Of a stretch of DNA of 64,000 nucleotides, positions 60,533 to 64,000 are shown one piece after another (positions within the stretch are counted from its first letter, which is position 1; every line of letters starts with the position of its first letter). The DNA is taken from assembly GCF_030440515.1 (NCBI RefSeq), contig NZ_CP076543.1:5094501-5158500 (forward strand), in the 5' to 3' direction. The notes below the pieces were generated by a model that saw nothing but the letters and a program-made list of their open reading frames with translations, was not told the DNA's origin and ran no database searches. This DNA is from Streptomyces xanthophaeus. GTDB taxonomy: Bacteria > Actinomycetota > Actinomycetes > Streptomycetales > Streptomycetaceae. The translations under genes were made by a program, and so were the position numbers.

Positions 60533-61501
60533 GTGGCGGATGCGCTGATCTCGTTGGACGGGGTCGAGAAGGTCTTTGACGTACGGCGCCGGGTGAGCCT
60601 GATGCGCCGGGAGAAACGCCAGGTCAGGGCGGTGGACGGGATCAGTTTCGAGGTCGCCCGGGGCGAGATGGTCGGCTACATCGGGCCCAACGGCGCCGGG
60701 AAGTCGACCACGATCAAGATGCTGACCGGCATCCTGACGCCGAGCGGCGGCCGGCTGCGGGTCGCGGGCATCGACCCGGCGCGGGAGCGGATGCGGCTCG
60801 CGCACCGGATCGGGGTGGTGTTCGGGCAGCGCACGACGCTGTGGTGGGACCTGCCGCTGAAGGACTCGTACGGGCTGATGCGGCGGCTGTACCGGGTGCC
60901 GCGGGCACGGTTCGAGGAGAACCTGGAGCGGTGCGTGGAGCGGCTCGACCTGGCCGAGCTGCTGGACGTACCGGTAAGGCAGTTGTCGCTCGGGCAGCGG
61001 ATGCGCGGGGACATCGCGGCGGCGCTGCTGCACGATCCGGAGGTGCTGTACCTGGACGAGCCGACGATCGGGCTCGACGTGGTGAGCAAGGCGAAGGTAC
61101 GGGGCTTCCTGCGGCAGCTGAACGAGGAACTCGGTACGACCGTGCTGCTCACCACGCACGACCTCCAGGACATCGAGCAGCTGTGCGAGCGGGTGATGGT
61201 GATCGACCACGGGCGGCTGATGTACGACGGGCCGTTGGGCGGTCTGCACGCGGCGGGGGCGGTGGGGGAGAGCGAGCGGACGCTGGTGGTGGACCTGGAG
61301 CGGGAGCTCGCGCCGATCAGTGTGGCGGGGGCGCGGGTGGTGAAGGTGGAGGGTCCGCGGCAGTGGCTGGCGTTCCCGGCGGGGGCGTCGGCGGCGCCGC
61401 TGGTGGCGGCGGTGGCGGCGGACTACCCGCTGGTGGACCTGTCGGTGCGGGAGCCGGACATCGAGGACGTGATCGCGCGGATGTACGCGGGCCGCGGCTG
61501 A
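60533..61501 (+). CDS. ABC transporter ATP-binding protein
   Basis: 322-residue ATPase of the two-permease exporter. Walker A GYIGPNGAGKSTTIKMLTGI, Q-loop VVFGQRTTLWWD, signature LSLGQRMRGDIAAALLHDPE, Walker B VLYLDEPTIGLD, H-loop LLTTHDLQDIEQLC. The C-terminal ~80 residues form an extra domain common in DUF4162-like drug-exporter ATPases. GTG 60533 four bases after the preceding stop. The three genes form one operon. Confidence 0.93.
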   Translation: MADALISLDGVEKVFDVRRRVSLMRREKRQVRAVDGISFEVARGEMVGYIGPNGAGKSTTIKMLTGILTPSGGRLRVAGIDPARERMRLAHRIGVVFGQRTTLWWDLPLKDSYGLMRRLYRVPRARFEENLERCVERLDLAELLDVPVRQLSLGQRMRGDIAAALLHDPEVLYLDEPTIGLDVVSKAKVRGFLRQLNEELGTTVLLTTHDLQDIEQLCERVMVIDHGRLMYDGPLGGLHAAGAVGESERTLVVDLERELAPISVAGARVVKVEGPRQWLAFPAGASAAPLVAAVAADYPLVDLSVREPDIEDVIARMYAGRG

Positions 61502-61607
61502 CGCTTGGCCGCATCGCCTGAATCAGGGGAAAGCCGGGGACGATCCGGGGGCGATCTCAGGGGCTGAGCCATACAACTCCCCGACAACCCTGCATAGTCT
61601 GGTCCAC

Positions 61608-62273
61608 ATGAGTGACGAGCGGCCGGAGAAGCCGTTGCCGGAGCTGAGGGCGTCGGACGCCGACCGGGACCGGGTGGTGGAGCGTCTGCGGGACGCCGTC
61701 GCCGAGGGCCGGCTCGACATGGAGGAGTTCGAGGAGCGGCTCGACGCGGCGTACAAGTCGCGGACGTACGCGGAACTGGAACCGCTGACGCGGGACCTGC
61801 CGGCGCCGGACCTGCCGGCGTCGGCGGGCGGGCCGGTGGCCCGGCCGGGCGCGGCCGCCGAGCCCTGGACGGGCCGGATCGGCGGGGCGGGCAGCTCGGC
61901 GACGGCCGTCGCGGTGATGTCGGGCTTCCAGCGCAAGGGCCGGTGGACGGTGCCGGCGCGGTTCGACGCGGTGGCGTTCTGGGGCGGCGGGGAGCTGGAC
62001 CTGCGCGAGGCGGACTTCGCGCAGCGTGAGGTGGTGATCAACTGCGTCGCGGTCATGGGCGGAATCCAGATCACGGTGCCGCCGGGGGTGGAACTGGACG
62101 TCCGGGGCTTCGGCTTCATGGGTGCGTTCGACCAGCGCGACAACGCGGGCCCGTCCGAGCCGGGCGCGCCGCGGGTGGTGGTGACGGGCTTCGCCTTCTG
62201 GGGCGGCGTGGAGATCAAGGTCAAGAAGCGCAAGCGCCCCCTGGACGGCCCCTCGCTCCGCAAGGAGCTGTAG
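61608..62273 (+). CDS. DUF1707 domain protein with LiaF-like C-terminus
   Basis: 221 residues. The N-terminal DUF1707 (SHOCT-like) helix pair is RASDADRDRVVERLRDAVAE, GRLDMEEFEERLDAAYKSRT. After a Pro/Ala linker, a beta-helical domain (TAVAVMSGFQRKGRWTVPA, VVINCVAVMGGIQITVPPGV, VVTGFAFWGGVEIKVKKRKR) resembles the cell-envelope-stress LiaF/YvqF C-terminal domain. No membrane helix. ATG 61608. It may sense or signal envelope stress (inference); the upstream ABC exporter is a plausible partner. Confidence 0.87.
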   Translation: MSDERPEKPLPELRASDADRDRVVERLRDAVAEGRLDMEEFEERLDAAYKSRTYAELEPLTRDLPAPDLPASAGGPVARPGAAAEPWTGRIGGAGSSATAVAVMSGFQRKGRWTVPARFDAVAFWGGGELDLREADFAQREVVINCVAVMGGIQITVPPGVELDVRGFGFMGAFDQRDNAGPSEPGAPRVVVTGFAFWGGVEIKVKKRKRPLDGPSLRKEL

Positions 62274-62863
62274 CCGCCTCGGCCCCTCGGCTCCCGCCTG
62301 GGTTGCCGACTCCGGCCGGTCGGTGGTGCTGGGTGGTGTGGGGCGGTGCCCCGCCGGAGTGTCTCCTCGGCTCGCGCGGTGCGGCATGTCGCGGCGGTAC
62401 CCGGCGGTGCGCGCTCGTCCTGCGGGGACACTCCGCCGTGTCCCCACCCCACGGCAGGGCTGCGACAGTGCCCCGAAGCCGGCCCGATGCGTGGGGAGCG
62501 GGGACGGGGAGGGGTGTCCCCGCAGGACGAGCGCGCAATCACCGAGTACCGCCGAGACATGCCCGCACGCGCCGAGCCGAGGAGACACCCCACCCCGGCC
62601 CCGCGGACCGACCCGCACCGCACCCGGATCCCGGTCCGCAGGCCGATGCGGACCGGCCCGGCAGAGTGCCGGGGAGCACCGGGCGCAGCCCGAGCGCGTT
62701 CGGACCGTCACCCCCGCGGGAGCGGAGCGGCGGGGCCGGGGTGCCCCCGGCTGTCACCGTCACCCCCGCGGGAGCGGAATGGCGTGGCGGGAACTCCTCG
62801 CCCCGCTCAGGAGTCGGATGCTATGCAGACAAAACCGGCGCCCCCGGGGGAAGGCAGGAGCAC
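62274..62863. other. repeat-rich gap upstream of the DUF445 gene
   Basis: 590 bases without a supportable gene. It contains the second composite palindrome (62356-62591) and, at 62704 and 62756, two copies of a 23-bp direct repeat starting ACCGTCACCCCCGCGGGAGC. AGGCAGGAG at the end is the next RBS. Confidence 0.6.
62356..62591. repeat. large composite palindrome, locus B: two ~80-bp hairpin units head to head
   Basis: B-left (62356-62434; ends GGAGTGTCTCC and GGGGACACTCC) and B-right (62511-62591; ends GGGGTGTCCCC and GGAGACACCCC) are inverted copies around a 76-bp centre. Unit ends pair within each unit and differ from those at locus A by compensatory changes. The centre (CCCCACGGCAGGG) matches the reverse complement of the locus A centre, so the entire composite is inverted relative to 25923-26139. 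Confidence 0.85.
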
Positions 62864-64000
62864 GTGGAGAACCGCAGCACCACCGGAGGTACCAGCGCCG
62901 CCGACGAGGAGCGCCGCCGCGGGGTCCGCCGGATGAAGGCCACCGCGACCGGTCTGCTGATCCTCGTCGCGCTGGTCTACGTACTCGCCAAGTACGCCCA
63001 GCACGCCTGGGGCGCGGGCGGCTGGGCCGCGTACGTCGCCGCCGCGGCCGAGGCCGGCATGGTCGGCGCGCTCGCGGACTGGTTCGCCGTGACCGCCCTC
63101 TTCCGGCGTCCGCTCGGCCTGCCCATCCCGCACACCGCGATCATCCCGACCAAGAAGGACCAGCTCGGCGTGTCCCTGGGCGAGTTCGTCGGGGAGAACT
63201 TCCTCTCCTCCGACGTGGTCCGGGCCCGGCTCCACGCCCTCGGCATCGGCGGCCGCCTCGGCTCCTGGCTCGCCGAGCCCGAACACGCCGACCGGGTCAC
63301 GGCCGAGCTGGCCGCCGCCCTGCGCGGCGCGCTCACCGTGCTGCGCGACTCCGACGTGCAGGCCGTCGTCGGCGAGGCCATCACCCGGCGAGCCGAGGCC
63401 GCCGAGATCGCGCCGGGCATCGGCAAGACCCTGGAGCGGGTCGTCGAGGACGGCGGCCACCGCCGGGCCGTCGACCTCATCTGCGCCAAGGCCCACGACT
63501 GGCTCGTCACGCACGGGGCATCGATCACGGACGCGGTCCAGGGCGGCGCCCCCGGTTGGACCCCGCGGTTCGTGGACCGCAAGGTGGGCGAGCGCGTCTA
63601 CAAGGAGCTGCTCCGCTTCGTCACGGAGATGCGGGACATGCCCGAGCATCCGGCGCGCGGGGCGGTGGACCGTTTCCTGGCGGACTTCGCGGTCGACCTG
63701 CAGTCGGACACGGAGACGCGCGCGAAGGTGGAGCGGCTCAAGTCCGAGATCCTGGCGCGCGACGAGGTCCAGGACGTCATCGCCTCCGCGTGGTCGGCGA
63801 TCCGGTCGATGATCATCTCGGCGGCGGAGGACGAGCAGAGCGAACTGCGCCTGCGGGTCCGCGCCTCGCTGATCTCCTTCGGTACGCGCCTGGCCACCGA
63901 CGGCCGTCTGCAGGCGAAGGTGGAGGGCTGGATCGAGGGTGCGGTCGTCTACGTCGTCACCACCTACCGGACCGAGATCACCTCGCTGATCACGGACACC
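62864..64000 (+). CDS. DUF445 membrane protein, 3' end beyond the window
   Basis: At least 379 residues in an open frame to the window edge. Family features: a membrane helix ATGLLILVALVYVLAKYAQ, EAGMVGALADWFAVTALFRR, LGLPIPHTAIIPTKKDQLGV, SLGEFVGENFLS (the DUF445 core) and a long helical region (VDLQSDTETRAKVERLKSEI). Start GTG 62864 (MENRSTTGG) is preferred because AGGAGCAC precedes it. Function unknown; these proteins are inner-membrane scaffolds in other bacteria. It follows the composite palindrome. Confidence 0.88.
   Translation, partial: MENRSTTGGTSAADEERRRGVRRMKATATGLLILVALVYVLAKYAQHAWGAGGWAAYVAAAAEAGMVGALADWFAVTALFRRPLGLPIPHTAIIPTKKDQLGVSLGEFVGENFLSSDVVRARLHALGIGGRLGSWLAEPEHADRVTAELAAALRGALTVLRDSDVQAVVGEAITRRAEAAEIAPGIGKTLERVVEDGGHRRAVDLICAKAHDWLVTHGASITDAVQGGAPGWTPRFVDRKVGERVYKELLRFVTEMRDMPEHPARGAVDRFLADFAVDLQSDTETRAKVERLKSEILARDEVQDVIASAWSAIRSMIISAAEDEQSELRLRVRASLISFGTRLATDGRLQAKVEGWIEGAVVYVVTTYRTEITSLITDT

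Overview
The window is chromosomal DNA from a Streptomyces. GC content is very high, codons almost always end in G or C, and GTG starts are frequent. Lineage markers include an SsgA-like sporulation protein, DasR-type operators in front of N-acetylglucosamine PTS genes, the mec-cysO-cysM cysteine pathway with a short leader peptide, and a HupA-type HU protein. From memory, the core gene order matches the S. coelicolor segment running from malic enzyme/HU/murA (about SCO2951) down to the PBP region (about SCO2897). That correspondence is recalled, not computed.

Layout. 1-5.9 kb: end of malic enzyme, hupA, murA (reverse), yqgE, a DUF3039 protein and a GH20 hexosaminidase. 6.1-11.4 kb: a three-gene molybdenum hydroxylase operon with two oddities, namely a [2Fe-2S] subunit carrying an extension of about 490 residues and a large subunit whose usual catalytic Glu position reads Ala. 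11.5-18.1 kb: an orphan ESX/type-VII-like cluster (ESX-like helical proteins, a mycosin-type subtilisin, a lipoprotein) with no secretion ATPase, bounded by an unusual tRNA-Cys. 18.4-26.4 kb: transporters, a broken Doc toxin, a helicase, an IclR regulator, a Lon-type secreted peptidase, and a repeat-rich gap with a large palindrome and 42-bp tandem repeats. 26.4-32.5 kb: ArsR and AsnC regulators, hppD (tyrosine catabolism), a TPR protein, a glycolate-oxidase-like enzyme and ssgG. 32.7-42 kb: two RDD membrane proteins, a large secreted M6 metalloprotease, pncA and pncB (NAD salvage), a frameshifted clpS and a DUF2017 gene. 42-47.6 kb: an amino-acid permease, mec-leader-cysO-cysM, DUF488 and membrane-tethered MazF-like genes, and an MBL hydrolase. 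47.7-51.1 kb: the GlcNAc PTS genes nagE2, nagE1 and nagF with dre operators. 51.2-56.1 kb: rph, a lipoprotein, rdgB, tRNA-Leu(UAG), a frameshifted HNH gene, bcp, a DUF3618 gene, a GroES-like gene, and a guanidine-III riboswitch driving an SMR exporter. 56.1-64 kb: a class A PBP, an ABC-2 exporter (two permeases plus ATPase), a DUF1707 protein, the second copy of the palindromic repeat, and a DUF445 protein running off the end.

The strongest candidates for undescribed biology are: (i) a family of hairpin repeats of about 80 bp, seen as head-to-head pairs at two loci 36 kb apart, whose terminal stems change in a compensatory way; (ii) the ATPase-less mycosin/ESX-like cluster with a tandem operator placed over its promoter; and (iii) the molybdenum hydroxylase with a missing active-site Glu and an outsized FeS-subunit extension. 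Two single-base frameshifts (clpS and HNH) may be assembly errors or real lesions.
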